Positions 11,714-24,800 of a stretch of 64,000 bases of DNA are shown in pieces. The notes beneath the pieces are model-generated. The model ran no database searches. It was not told the origin of the DNA and saw only the letters and a list, made by a program, of their open reading frames with translations. The first letter of the stretch is position 1. Each line of letters begins with the position of its first letter. The stretch is from Siderastrea radians. Taxonomy: Eukaryota > Cnidaria > Anthozoa > Scleractinia > Rhizangiidae. The stretch lies in NCBI GenBank assembly GCA_964017195.1, contig OZ024889.1, positions 58,165,574 to 58,229,573 of the forward strand, written 5' to 3'. The position numbers were made by a program, and so were the translations under genes.

Positions 11714-13911
11714 CTATGTCCTGGTGTCACCTAACAGCTGTGGCAAAACTTTTCCCTGCTCAACACTCTGTTGGATAAATTTCATAATGGGATCACCACA
11801 GAATGTACATTTGTCATCAGTGGGACTAGCTTTTTCTAGATTGCAGTAGCAAAACCTTGGGTCAGAAAACACCCCGTCTGGGATGTATACAGCAGTATGC
11901 TTGTATGTACTAAGGTTGAACCCTTGTTCAGGAAGCCACACTAACATAACAAACTCGTGCTTGAAAATCTCATACCAGCGCCTTTTATGAAATGTATTTT
12001 CGCTTAGTTTTTTCAAAGCAATATGTTTTGCCTCTCTCCCTTCCATTGTTACGATACCAAGCCCTTGCCCATATTTCTCATGTACCTCTTTAGTGTGGGC
12101 AGGAATGATGTGTCCAATTGTCCACACCGTAGGATTTACAGAGGTAGGGAGAAACAATGCATTCACCCGATAATAATCATGAGCACTAATGCTCAGCTCT
12201 GTAAGCTGTTCAACGGTAATATCAAACCTACAGAAAAGCGAGACACAATCCCTTAGTCTCAGTCCAAGGTATGCAAAAATCAGAACTGTTTTCCTTTGTT
12301 GGTGGGAATCATTTTCACTACTAAGCCATTTAATCAATCTCATAAAATTGTGGCAAAGTAGCCTGGAATCTTTTCCAGTAAATCTATACTGGAGATCCTG
12401 ACCCTTACCCTGTGTTTCGTCGTACCACTTCTTTACCTTTCTTGCCAAACATTTGGCATTTACCTCAAACTGCAGTGCAGTTACAACCCTAGAAAAAATG
12501 CTATCATTTGGAATGTCTGCAAACTTTTTGCAGCTGTCTGGAAGACTTGATTTTCCAACTGCCTCTTTCAGAACCCCCTTAAAAAAATACTGCCAGCCAT
12601 TATTCTTAATATGTAAAGGCTCCACATGGGCGAGATCAATCAATTTCCCAATTAAAGGCACATATTCTTGCCGACTCTTCTTACGTGCAATAAATTCTGT
12701 GACTTTGCTTCGAAACGTTTTCTCCTTAAGTTGTTGCTTGGACAAGGATTCTTTAAATTTCTCTACCTCATTTGCAATTTTGATTCTCTCTTCATACTTC
12801 CAAGGCTTCCACGTGGTCTGTGTCCTTGGTGGCTGGATAGTACCTCCCTGGGATAAAAATGCCCCTTTTAAGTCACTACAGTTTTCTTTTGAAACATTTG
12901 CAAAAGTTGAGAAAAATCTTGCGCTATTGGGTAGTTCACCCCCCAGCATAGCCAACATCTTCATGTCATTTGGCAATTCAGCACATTTGAAAGTTACATG
13001 GAAGCCCTCAATTTCAAAGACTTTTTTCTCTACCTCACTAATTTCTTTGCACAAGAACTGACAGTACTTGCGCACAACTGGCGAAGTTTCCTCACAATTA
13101 CCCCCAAAAATAATAAAGTTGTTATTGCTTGATGCAACCCTCTTACCCACATTAATAAAACTTAACAAAAAGGAACATGCACTTTCATTCTTCCCAAATG
13201 GGCAGCCATCCCCACCCACTGCAAATAAAAAAGTACCCTCAGTTTTGCCATACCACTGAAGGGTTTCCTTTCTGTCTTTACTGAGGTAAAACTTTGCTAA
13301 GCGTGGCAAATACTCAATTAACTTTCGAAAGCAACCTTGTGTTGTTTCATCTTCCATAACTCCTTGAAACTGGTCTTCTAGTTTGTACACATTTCCAATA
13401 CTGACTTGGTTGATTTCTTTGACGAGCTTGTTATAGGGCAGCAGTTTTGGAATTGGGCAGTTTGGCATCATAGTAATAGCTGACCTCCCACTTCCCATTT
13501 TTTCCTTTTTTTTCATTGATAATGCAAGTCTTACAGACTTATATTTCCGCTTGCCCATTACCCCACTACTATAGAAAACTGCAATGCTTCTCTTTACATT
13601 TTCTGGTGAACTTACAAAAGCTTTTGAATTTTCCTTAAATGCAGCTGAGACTACCTTCTTTGTTAAGGTTTTCTGACTTAAAACATAATCTTTTATTTTG
13701 TCTATTTTACATCGTTTCGCTAAGGTGTCAAACATCCCGTCAAAGGCTGGTGTTAAGTTATTCTCAGAACCTCCATGGATTGTGGAAGCAGTTTTTATTG
13801 TTTCATGACGTCTTTTCGCTGCTGTTCTTGGTTGCATATTTGATTTCCCATCCACCAAAATAGTTGGGGGTCTTGTTCGTGAACTAATATCACTGTTCAC
13901 TGGTTGTAACT
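11714..13911 (-). CDS. Transposase-like protein, large 3' exon (731 codons)
   Basis: The exon begins at a strong splice acceptor (TTTTTCTTTGCAG, 13912-13924 on the minus strand), so the in-frame ATG at 13930 probably lies in an intron; the 5' exon was not identified. Candidate DDE residues are the Asp of GGDGCPFGKN, the Asp of ELPNDMKM and the Glu of MEGREAKH. A C-terminal CYCN...CTFCG pair looks like a zinc site. The N-terminal 170 residues are lysine-rich (AAKRRHE, KKKEKMGS). The gene lies convergent to 5411-6028. It resembles large uncharacterised transposon proteins seen in cnidarian genomes, but I cannot name the superfamily. An AG/GTGACA near the stop leaves open that it splices onward. 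Confidence 0.6.
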
Positions 13912-14214
13912 GCAAAGAAAAATACTTCATTACCCCCTTTTCGATACAGCACTGAAAAATTATCTTATAGTGAAGACTATTATACTAATCTGAACATTTT
14001 GAGTTTCACCAGTCAAGTCTCTCAAAATTTCTCCTGAATCACTGACCTTTAGGTAGCAAAAAATTAAATTAATCATTCACTTCCAAAATATTCATTCCAC
14101 AAATAAAACAAAAGCTTACAGCTATCAATTAATTAATTATTACAAGTGGCAATTTATTTATGTAGCATTTTCCAGAAATGATGAACAAATCAGAAGTATT
14201 TATCAATACAGTTG

Positions 14215-14683
14215 AAGCTCTTGTAAGAGGACACCCTCAGGTCACGAAAAAAGTGTCTTTAACTGGAGCTGGCCGCTTACGAGAATGGTTCTCGTAAGTG
14301 GCCACTAGAGGTGTGGGGGATAAAAGGCCGCTTAAGGGAGCTTGTCCAGCTAACAATAACCGGACGGGCGATGATGACAATAAAACAAGCACTGAAATAC
14401 TGTACTGTAATTACTTTAAAATCATTGTGTCGAACGGCATATGAAGTTGATTGATAAGAACAAGATGCAGAAGATTTTCTTTGGGGTGTCCGCTTAAATG
14501 GGAGCTTAAACAGAAAGAAAAATTCTAAGTCGTGACCTCTGAAAGTGTCTGCGGCTGCTAACGGGAATGCCCGCTTATGAGAATGTAATAATACAGAGTT
14601 TGTATTGGAGTAAAAACGGTGTTTCAAACAAGGTGGCCATAAGTAGAGCTGTCCGCTTACGAGAGTGTCCGTTAAGAGAGCAA
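14215..14683. mobile_element. Probable MITE with CCGCTTACGAGA repeats
   Basis: Left and right ends are inverted versions of each other (CTCTTGTAAGAGGACAC versus GTGTCCGTTAAGAGAGC). The interior repeats the words GTCCGCTTACGAGA and CTCGTAAGTGGCC several times. No coding sequence. Confidence 0.55.
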
Positions 14684-15029
14684 AATAACTAGCTACCTAA
14701 ATAGCTAACTACATGTAATCTATTAAGCTTAATTTATATTTTACACCTAATGTACTTAAATACACAACACATAATATTCTGTTGCTTGTTAACATAACCT
14801 ATCAGTGTTTGATCAGTTAATTAATATAACTCAATAACTACATGTATTTCCTCACTGACTAACCTAACTAACCTTTGATTTTAGTCTATTAATTTTCCTC
14901 GTGTTTTTGCTGAGCTCTGCCTTCAATGTTCTACACTGATTCACTGCTTCCTGCCTTGCTTCCTTTCGGGCCTTCATGAAGGCACTGACATCGAATCGAC
15001 TGTTCTTATTGTGTGGCATAATGCCAAAG

Positions 15030-15596
15030 TTCACCTAGTGCAATATACAAGACACTGTTATGGAGTTTACCCGGGTATTCAGATATAAGCTAAAATTCAG
15101 CAAAACAAAAACGATACGATTTTTCTCCATGTCTCAAAGATGTAAAATATTTCTTTGAAATGCTGTTGTTTGGAAAACTGTTAAATTCTTTTCAGCTTTA
15201 CTCAATCTGCTCAGCTGCACAGTCATACATTGTACTCAGTGTTAAGTTTCAAATGTGTATCCGTATTGATTTGTGAAGCTGTAGTGGCATTTCAGCATAA
15301 CCTGTTGTTTCTTCTTCAAATAAGAGATAGTAAAAGGCTTATCCATACTCACTACAACTTTAGCATTTCCCCTAGGCACTTTGATTCCTTTGGAAAAATA
15401 GACCTCGATTGATTCTTTTGTAGTGTCGCACAGTTCACCTAGTGCAATATACAAGACACTGTTATGGAGTTTACCCGGGTATTCAGATATAAGCTAAAAT
15501 TCAGCAAAACAAAAACGATACGATTTTTCTCCATGTCTCAAAGATGTAAAATATTTCTTTCAAATGCTGTTGTTTGGAAAACTGTTAAATTCTTTC
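15030..15596. repeat. Inverted fragment of the 5411-6028 gene inside a 160-bp direct duplication
   Basis: A segment at 15193-15432 is a reverse-complement copy of about 5843-6068, the 3' end of the left gene. It is flanked on both sides by a nearly identical block of about 160 bp (15030-15192 and 15433-15596, from GTTCACCTAGTGCAATATAC). The pattern is what template switching or repair with filler DNA would leave. Confidence 0.75.
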
Positions 15597-15904
15597 CGAG
15601 CCAAAAACTTACCTTTTTTATGTCGAGCGAATCTACGCCATATTTGACCAACAAAGCTCTTGGTTTTGTTATCGAAGAACGGACTTTCTACGCCACATGT
15701 TTGGTATCTTCTGAAAGCTGAAGGAACAAGCTACCACATTCTTTTGTGAATGAAAAACGAAAGCTTTCCCAGAAGGCATGAAGACCCTCTTTTTATACCA
15801 AAACCTTACTCGTCCCCAGTCTTCTCTCGAAAATTTCGAATTCCGCCGCCATTTTTGAAAACATTGCAATGCAGCTTTGTGACGCGCGCTGGCCCGGCGT
15901 GCAG

Positions 15905-16454
15905 GAGAGCCAAGTGCCTCCAGCATACCAAGCGAAAAGAGGCTCAAAATGGATCATTTGGGGCGCAGTGACAGGCCGTGGACTCAGTGTGCTTCATGTT
16001 ATACCCCAGCGACAGACTATGGCTGCCGACTACTATATCAACAACATATTAGAGAAAAAAGTGAAGCCTCCCCTTTGCCGGAAAAAAGTGAATGAAGCAA
16101 TAGACAAATGAAAGCTGTTCAGTTCCAATCAACACATGACTTTCGTCCGAGACGGGACGCAGCACCCGAGCATGGTGCAAAAGAAACCTGCCAAATTTTA
16201 TAGAGCCTCCAAATTCGCCAGATATCAACCCTGTGGAGAGTCTTTGGAGCATAATGCATGAAGTTGTCTACAAAGACCCAACTCCTGAGACCATGAAAGA
16301 TCTGAAAAGACGGCTCAAACAAGCCTTGAAGAAGATCCCGCTCTCCACGCTATATGACTTAGCCCACTCCATGCCGCAACGGCTACAGAATGTGACTAAA
16401 AAAACAAAGGGGCGCATGCCGGATAATGAACTTCTGAATACATGTACTCGATAG
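15905..16454 (+). pseudogene. Tc1/mariner transposase, C-terminal half (decayed)
   Basis: Continues the DDE domain: RGSKWIIWGA, then an in-frame TGA at 16109-16111, a frameshift around 16150-16190 after the second aspartate (VRDG), and then SPDINPVESLW with the third acidic residue, ending TCTR* at 16454. Together with the tyrosine replacing the first Asp in the 5' half, the element cannot encode an active transposase. Confidence 0.85.
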
Positions 16455-16603
16455 AGTAATAAACATCTTTTAGAAATTTTATGTCAAAATAAAGTTTCGA
16501 TCAAAAGTTATGGCGCATGAAATGAGGAACGAACTTTTGGGACACCCTGTAGATGGCGTTTTTGGTGACTTCTTTAGTGACTTCTTTGTTTGTTTTTATA
16601 TAG

Positions 16604-19600
16604 GTCGTTGTTGTGCCGTGGGATTACCGTATTCCAAAGATAGGAATCGGTACACGGCAAGTTGACAGCTTGCGAGATCAAAGGCAAGTACTTTGTGGGT
16701 TGAAAATTATTCCTGCTACGCCGGAATTTCAAAGAACAAATGTGACAAGTATTCCATAAATCATTGAACCATAATAACAAAACAAAGTACACATCCATAG
16801 CTTTCTTGTCAGCGGTCATAAGATGTAACTTAGAACTTATCCATAGACTCAAACGTTAGAACCACCTTGTCTGGCAGCTTATCTAAAAGCACCGCAGCAA
16901 AGTAGTGGTCAATACATGTAGGTTTCATTTGAATCGTCTTTCTTCAAGATTTCATCCGGCGTATAGATGGTTTTGACCGTGACGTCATCGAATGCTAAAA
17001 TAAAAATCGCGAGGTCTTCTGAATTTTTTATCTATACCAGGTTGAAGGTGACTAAATCTTTCTACAAGTTTCCAGTCCCGTAGCGTCTTTCGTTTTGAAA
17101 ATACAGCATTTTGAATTTCCGAATTTTCACCTTGTGTGACACCAAGATAGTGGCTGCGACAAAGCTGTCTGGTTTAAAAAAAAAGGGGGTCTCTCCTTAT
17201 GATTTTCAGCAGTTTAAACATTTCAAGTATTAGGTCAGGAGATGTGTTTATGCGCAGGTATACTAGCTCACGAGCGAAAAGAAAGCGCTTTCATTGTGAA
17301 AGTGAATTCCAGATATTTTTGTTGATTTCCAGCCGCCATATTGGTGTGGCTCCGAGGTACACCAATATGGCGTCTCCGTACAAAGCTCTATAAAGTTGCG
17401 TGAAACGTTTTGGCAAATAACTCAGAAGCGGTGTACCACACAGACCTGAGTCTTGGAGAAGTTCTTTATGTATTAGTCTTCCACATCATTTCGTTTTCTT
17501 GGCTTCTTTCATTGGATGGTTTCAAATTTATTTTTTAAGGGCGTGGCAGTAAAAACGATCTATAATCAAAAGTTAAATTTACCTTGTACAGCATAACAGA
17601 CAGCACCAAGGGAAAGTACTGCTTGGTAGCTTTCTTCTGAAAAAAAAAACGCACTTCAGGATTTCATCCATATACTCAAACACGTAAAGGTTTCATCCTT
17701 AGATGCAAGCTAGAACCACGTCGCACAGTGTGAATTAAACAGCACCACAAAAAAGAACTACCCAGTAGTTTTTATTAGAGGGTCACACGTTAGCATTTTC
17801 TATCCACAATCGCAAAATTTTAGAGGCACATTGCATGGTCAGATCCCGGTAGTGACACAAGGAGGAAAAGGTTTACAGGTGTTGCGTTTCACCGCCGTTT
17901 GTGTTCACTTCAACTGGGACGTGTGAACTTTGTCTAATCAGAACCTCTGTGTTGAAATTTCTACTACACTTATCACTGGAGGATAAGTATAAAACTTACA
18001 AACTTATCCTCTTCGCTTTGTTCTTTTTTGGTGCCGCAGAATCGTAGTGCGGATTGATTTCTGGGAGGTCGATTCCATGTACCCTAGCGGGCATTTTGTT
18101 CGCTCTCTAGGCCCCATTGGTAACCTAGAAGCAGAGGTTCAAGTTCTCATGGTGGAACATTCCTTAGCAGTGCCCTCCTTCACTGAGGCCCAACTTAAGG
18201 AGCTTCCTAGTAACACACCTGAGAGCCCCTGGGTAATGTCAGAAGAGGAAGTAGCCAAACGAAGGGACTTAAGGTGAGTTGGAGATAACGAGAAGGAATA
18301 ATAGGAATTCCCTGTCACTGCTTTGCCATGCTATAGCTGAGTGGATAAAGCGAGTAAGCCAGTTGAGTGTTGGAAAGTGAGAAAACACCCTAATGAATTC
18401 CCCGGCGGATTACTGATCTGGGAAAGGAAATCAGGGAATTAGCAGCTCAACTGAACTGTGCACTGATTTTTCGTCGGCCCAAGATTTGTACACACGTCCT
18501 GTACCGTCTTTTAATTCGTTCACTCCCAACCGTCTTAAAAAAAAACCGCCATTTGAAGGCAGTCATGCCGTAACTTGGCTCCTGTCTGCTCAAATCCCGA
18601 TAAAAACGTCTATAACTTCATCTGCAGCATGGAAACTAAACTTTTCTTCCATTTCCGAGGTTGTTTGACAAATTTGATCTCTGGCCTGCGCACAATTCAA
18701 CGGGAAAAACACCGTAGCCGGTCGTCTTTTTCGCGTTTTAGTGCTCAGTCCCGTTGTTTTTTGTTCTCAATCCGATCTTTTTTTTTTTTTTTGGGGGGGG
18801 GGGGGGAGTTTGTGGGCCATTTGTTGGTCTTTCCTTGGATTAGAAAAGATTATAAACTTTCAGGAAAGAGGAAATTTTCAACTAGAAGTGTCAACCAGTG
18901 CCAAGGCCAAGTTTTACATCAATTTCACAAGGAAACTTTTTTCCTTTTTCTGTGTGTAACTCTGTTCTAGTTTAAGTGAGCGCCTCAGTTTAGGCACGTT
19001 TTGTTAGAAGTGTGCCAAGTGCGTCAGTTGGTTATCAAAAGCATCTGCTATCACGTAAAGTGATGACGACACAAACTGAACAAGGACTATGGTCCTTGAC
19101 GGGCGGTTTTGGGCGGCACGGGAGTCAGTGGGTTAAAATCTGTGGATTTAGAAGAAGAAATACTTATTGTTTTGTTCTTCATTCTGGTCCTTGTTTTGTT
19201 TCAGAAAGTCGCACTTAATATTCAGCATCGATCCCAAAGGATGCGAGGATGTTGACGATACTCTGTCCGTAAGGTAAAGTTTTGTTTGTACGTAGAAGTA
19301 CAGGTGAATCCAGATAAACGGAACCTTCAAGGAAGCGCAAAACTAATCGAATTAACGAAAGATAGAATTAGGCATAGTTCAAGCTTTGGGGTTGGTTAAT
19401 TTACCGTGAAAAATGAAGCCGGCTAAACTGTTTTCGGTTTTGGTTAGCGAGAAGGTCGAGTTAAAGGGTATGTGCCCTATATTTTTGTGTCAATTGAAGT
19501 CTAAATATATTCATCCAGTTTTGCTATTTTAATACGTACAGAAACTGTTAGTAGGGTTTTTAGGGATTTTCGGCTGCGGATGGCCAAGACAAAATCGGCT

Positions 19601-21753
19601 AAAAAAACGACAACAACAACTGATGGCAGCGTGGCCGAGTGGTTAGGGTGTTGGACTTTGAGTCCGTAGGTCCCGGGTTTGAATCCCACTCTGAGCACTT
19701 CATGGATTTGTTTCACGGCAGTCCCGAGTTATAAATCCTTCGGCTGCGCTTGTAAATAGCCAACTGGTTTACCTCCCACCAGTTGGGATTCTTAACCATG
19801 TTATGTTTCATTTGCAATATTTGTTTCAGTTGTTTGAGTGACACGCCTGTACGTTAGCTGGTCTGTCGAAAGGCAGAACCGAGCATAGTTAAGCGCGTTG
19901 ACCACTATAACCATCAATTTACATTTTGTATTGTGGCTTGTTTTTCCCTCTAAAAATTCCCTTAATATTGTCCGATCGTTGGTCTGAAAGCAACTCTTTT
20001 ATCATTAAGGGCTTAGATTTAAAGATAGGTAATTGATGTCCAGAAAACAGGAATATCGCCATGCCATTGCAGATGTACTATAATGGGTATTTTCCTGATC
20101 AATGACAAATAGAATACGGCTTCTTCCTCTTTGTCACCACATTGATGTTACTTGTACTTAAGATGTTTTGTTTTCTTAAGGGTGCTAAAACGCGGTCAAA
20201 TTGAACTTGGAGTTCACATAGCAGACGTGTCTCACTTTGTTAAACCAGCCTCACTGACAGACGCTGAAGCAAAGTCCAGGTGCGTACACGAGCAAGTTAA
20301 ACAGAGTGTCATTGATGGATTCCAAACAGCACTCAGAGAATGGCTGAATATGCGGAGCAGCTGCAAGATCCCAGCTTATTAACAAGTTTAAAGTCCACAT
20401 TTCACACTACCGTGATGTACTGTGTTCTTTATAGAAAATAAAATTTGCCTCGCAAGTGGGTAAATTGCTATCCAGCGTATAAAGTGTACTCCAGACAGCA
20501 CATTTTATCTGCTGGATATCATTTGTCCAGCGGATAAGGTTATCCAACCTTTGAGCAACTGGGGCATGGTGCATAAATATGTGTGAGTGAGGACAACGTA
20601 GTGAAATGCTTATGGGCAGAGCACGAGTGAGTTGAGGTGGGTTGCAAAACTCTCTCCCCGTTTCCCACTTCGTGGAATCATGGATCCGCCCATAACGTTT
20701 GGCGATAACCTAGATGAAATATGCTAATTCATGAATGCTACATCATGTATTCTTCCACAAGCTAATCACCCTCATGCTCAATACAGTGTTTGACTGAGAA
20801 CAGTACAGTTTTCTTTACCAGCAAACTTCAGCTACACAAAGGTGATAGGTTATAGCGTGGCTAATACCGTTTAACATGTTGAAATTCTTTTGTTGACAGA
20901 TCAACTACAGTATATCTTGCTGACCGAAGATTTGACATGTTACCGGAAGTGCTAAGTGCTGATCTGTGCTCATTAATCGGAGGTGTTGATAGGTATATGC
21001 CAATTTTGATCCTCTTCCAGAAACAGAGATGAGAGGAGAAATAAGTGACTGTTATTACGGCAATTGGAGAACATTATAATACCATTGGCAACTATTATCT
21101 TCCAGTTAGCATTTTCCATAAAAGTAAGTAAAAAAAAGGCGTGCGTTTTCTTGTTTCATCTCGAGTCTCCGTGTTCCTTATCAACAACTGCAACAACCAC
21201 ATTTTTTCTCTACAGTTAAAAGAACCTTAAATTTACACTTGTTTTCCCAAATTTATTTAGCAATATTTTGCAAAAACTTTGCCGTAAGCAACAACGGCAA
21301 TAGTAATTTTATTGATATTAGCAGTAAACTACCTACAAAATTCCTTTGTTATTTTGCTATTAAGGTGAATTGTAATATGCAGATAACCAATAACACAATG
21401 CCACCAAATGTTTTATCTAGATATGCTGTAAGTGTTCTTTGGGTTCTGGACTCAGACTACAACGTTCTCAAGACGTGGTTTGGTCGAACTGTTATTCGTT
21501 CCTCGTACAAGCTGTTCTATGAGGTACATTTGTATAGTGTTCTGTTTTAACGTTCCTTGTGTTGCCCTTGAAAAACGACTTTACTCACTAAGAGGAATTC
21601 TTGGTGTCTTGATTTTTAAAAGGCTGCGCAGGCCATTGCTGATGGCGAGGCAAAAGAAGAGGATCTCATTAAGGACATTTCTGAGTTACAGGATTTGGAA
21701 CCGAAAACAGCTTCCAAAAGGTCTGTTCACTTGTCATACTGTAAATGCTGAAC

Positions 21754-21815
<62 letters not shown>

Positions 21816-24800
21816 CTTTACTGCCAAAAGATAAAAATACATATCTTTTGTTACATTCTAGTCGCCTATACACTCAATAAAAATCTACCCTAAAAATTAA
21901 ACTAGTTAAACTACAAATGGATGATAAAATACTACGTCGAAACTACATTATCTTGTGTTTAAAAATCAGTCTATTTACATAAGATGTCACAAATCGTTCG
22001 GTATTAATCAGAGCTCGAGACTAACGGTAGCCAACTAGTCAGAGACTAGTAGAAATTCCGTTTTGGCTAGTAAGTCGTGCGCTTTCACTAGCCATTTTGG
22101 CTAATGAAAATTTCAAAGCACTAAAGCACCGGATGGAAACCAAACTAAATATTGCTTCTGATGATTGGATCTCAAAAGCAAATTGAGTGAGCAGAATTTT
22201 AAAACTTATTCTGTAGAAGGATATCATAATGTTCGTATGATACTTGTTTTGTCCTCTCAACGTTTTTCCCTACTAATTCTCGTCTTAGATGGCGACGTTT
22301 TCTCCGTCATTTCTACGTTCGAACGAAACTAGCCGTCTTCAGAACGTTTCACCATACCTTTCCTTCAAAGGTCCAGCAGTGCGTTCATATGATATTTGTC
22401 CACACGTTAGTAGGTTCACACAATTCGTTCGTCTTCTGTTATCGACTTTTTTTATATTAATTGCTACGTTCGTACGATAGTTTCTCTTCCCAGCATTTCT
22501 CTCAGCATTTCTCTCTACATAACGTCTTCACAACGTTTCTCCGTAGGTAAGTAGGTTCGTTGATTTATTAGTCTAGCCTTCTCAACGTTTCATTGTACGT
22601 TAGCACGTTCGCATGACATTGTTCTGCTCTCCATAATGTTTTCAGTGTGTTGGTACATTCGTACGATAAGTCAACACTGCTTAGCGTTTCTCTGTACGTT
22701 CGTATGTTCATACGGCATTAGTGTTGTCTTCTCAACGTTTATCCGTACGTTAGTGCGATTTTAGTTATCTCATTGACATTTCTTCGTAATTTATTGTCCC
22801 ACTGTATTAGTTCGGTCTGTCCGTTTGGCGTTCTTCCGTATGACACACACGTTCTTAGTGTGCGGAATTACAGTAGTCTTGCCTGATAACGTTTCTCCGT
22901 AAGTTATTGGTTGCGTATTTTATTAGTCTGCGTATCTTGGTACGTTGGCAGCGTTTCTCCCTACTGTAGTGCATTTCCAACCAACGTGTTTGATGACTTC
23001 TCAACGTTTCTCCGTACCTTTGTCTTCCCAACGTTTCTCCGTACAATGACATGCTCATTTAAGGTTAACTGTTCGAGTTATTCGTCATGATCTGACCGAA
23101 ACAGAAAAGAGAGGCGTGAACTACATCGCGCCTGGGAATTTGCTCTGAAGGCACATGGTACTTTGTATTCCGCGTGTGAGGATCTTTAACCGTTGGAAAG
23201 AACAGTCAACATTCAAGTTCTTCACTCTTGAGATTACAAAGAGGCATGTTTACAGTACTTAACTCGGCTAAAAATTAGACATTGAACACAGTATGAGATT
23301 ATGCAAAAAAAGTCTGGCTAGGGAAAATTTATCTTGGCTAGTGAAATCAAACCTCTCACTAGCCACTTGGCTACTTAGCTGAAAAGTTAGTCTCGAGCAC
23401 TGATTAACCTTGGGGAGGGCACACTATTTTTACGCAAATTATATTCATTCTCCTTTGTTGGTGGTAAATACGAGTCTAGCGGATGGTTATCTACAGAAGT
23501 AATAGCCTTTAAAATCTTGCAGTCCTGAACGCCCTCCGGAGCCCCGGTGATATTCCTTACACTGACACTTTGAGATTCGAAAAGAGCTAAAACATTTTAG
23601 AAGTACCCGACGGTATTGAAGACTACTAAAGCGAGACACATTTGCACGACGGAAATGTTTTCTCTAGAATCGAAAAAAAGTTGTTCAGCTCGTTGTAGTT
23701 GTTTTTTAATGCTTATTTTTTCATCCTGACAGTAACAGTTGGGAACGGGTCGGACAAAAGCTGCTTAAAACACCCAAATGTAGTTTCTTTTTTGCAGTTA
23801 GTTCTCTCTTTCTATTTATTTCTACATCTGAATAAACACATTTAAGTTATTTTAAGGAAAAGGTTACAAAACTGTGGTCTGTAAGTAGTAAGAGAAGATT
23901 GCTGTACTCTTTTCTGTTTGAGGTACACGAGCAAAGGTTAAATACGTGTTAGCCTTTTTACGAGGGTATGTTGCTTTGATATTCAGGTTATCTGAAATTC
24001 GTAAATCAGTGTTGAAACTTATGGACATTGCAAGAGAAATAAAAGCAAGAAGAACTGTTCACGGTAAGTCCTTTGCAATTAGCTGATAATCTTTTTTTGG
24101 GGGGGGGGGGGAGAGCAGGGATGGCGCAGTGGTGAGAGCGCTAGATTCGGTGTCATATGTGGATTGAGTTTTTTGTTGGTTCTCCGGTTTCCCCTCTCCT
24201 TGAATATCAACATTTGTAAATTCTAATTCGATTGGGACACACTGGACTAGGTGCCTCCCCATGGATATACCGCTGCTAATTCCCATCATTTTTGTTTTTA
24301 TTATTTATTTTCATTTTCTATTCATTTACTTTCATTAGCAATGTCTTGCTCATATGTGAATTGCTTTTAGACCAGTAAGAGGACGGCATTATGAGGTGCA
24401 ATCAGTCTTTTTTAACCGATTTTGTCTAAGACGCATTGCGAGAACTTTTAGAAGCTGAAATCCAGTTTCATCCTTTCAATCTGTAGCCAAACGTACTTAA
24501 ACAGTCTCCGTGCACTAGATCAGTCATTTTGGATTATTATTTTGTGTCTTTTGGTTTTTCAAGCTATTTCTAAAAATAGGTTCAATAATCCATCCAGTAT
24601 CGAAGAGCGTACATCTCCATTTTTTGTGTTATTTAGGTGCTCTGGAACTGGAAGGAGTTGAAGTTCAGGTCCAACTTGGGGATAAAAAAGACATTAAGGA
24701 TTTGATTCCTAAAAAGGTGAACTGATGCTAACCTAAGGAGATGGTTGAGATGGTTTTATTGCGTGTTTTCAGAAGTGGATAAGAGGACGCACCCATCTAG

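Larger units (their letters stand above)
7279..13386. repeat. Three tandem copies of a 2,036-bp unit
   Basis: Units start at 7279, 9315 and 11351 and are nearly identical (a few substitutions, e.g. the CCCCCCAGCATAGCC block changed in unit 2 only). Each unit contains half of a MITE, a short non-coding part and most of the transposase-like exon. The junctions read GTTTGTACAACTTC, where unit 3 instead continues into unique upstream exon sequence at 13387. High identity implies a recent amplification, or an assembly artefact. Confidence 0.92.
5315..15901. mobile_element. 10.6-kb DNA transposon nested in mariner (CMC/Chapaev-like suspected)
   Basis: The ends are inverted repeats starting CACGCCGGGCCAG (5315) and ending CTGGCCCGGCGTG (15901). 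They are flanked by a 3-bp CAG duplication (5312-5314, 15902-15904). The insertion interrupts a mariner codon series that resumes in frame after one CAG, so the boundaries are firm. Cargo is a plus-strand gene at 5411-6028 and a convergent minus-strand transposase-like gene at 7642-13911. A 3-bp duplication with CAC termini is reminiscent of the CMC group (Chapaev3 in particular), but this is a guess from termini, not homology. A terminus-like word (ACCGGGCCAGCGTGCAC) recurs internally near 6547. Confidence 0.85.
4531..16549 (+). mobile_element. Tc1/mariner transposon interrupted by a 10.6-kb insertion
   Basis: The left end begins CAGGGTGTCCCAAAAGTTCG and the right end is its inverted copy; the first 26 bp of the two ends are identical. 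TA dinucleotides flank both ends (4529-4530, 16550-16551), the canonical Tc1/mariner target duplication. Without the nested insert (5315-15901) the element is about 1.43 kb, a normal size. The right end lies only 54 bp before a DIS3L exon, so it sits in a host intron or just upstream of the first exon recognised here. Confidence 0.92.

Noticed and set aside
19624..19697. Functional tRNA gene
   Set aside because: T stem mispaired and followed by a SINE body.
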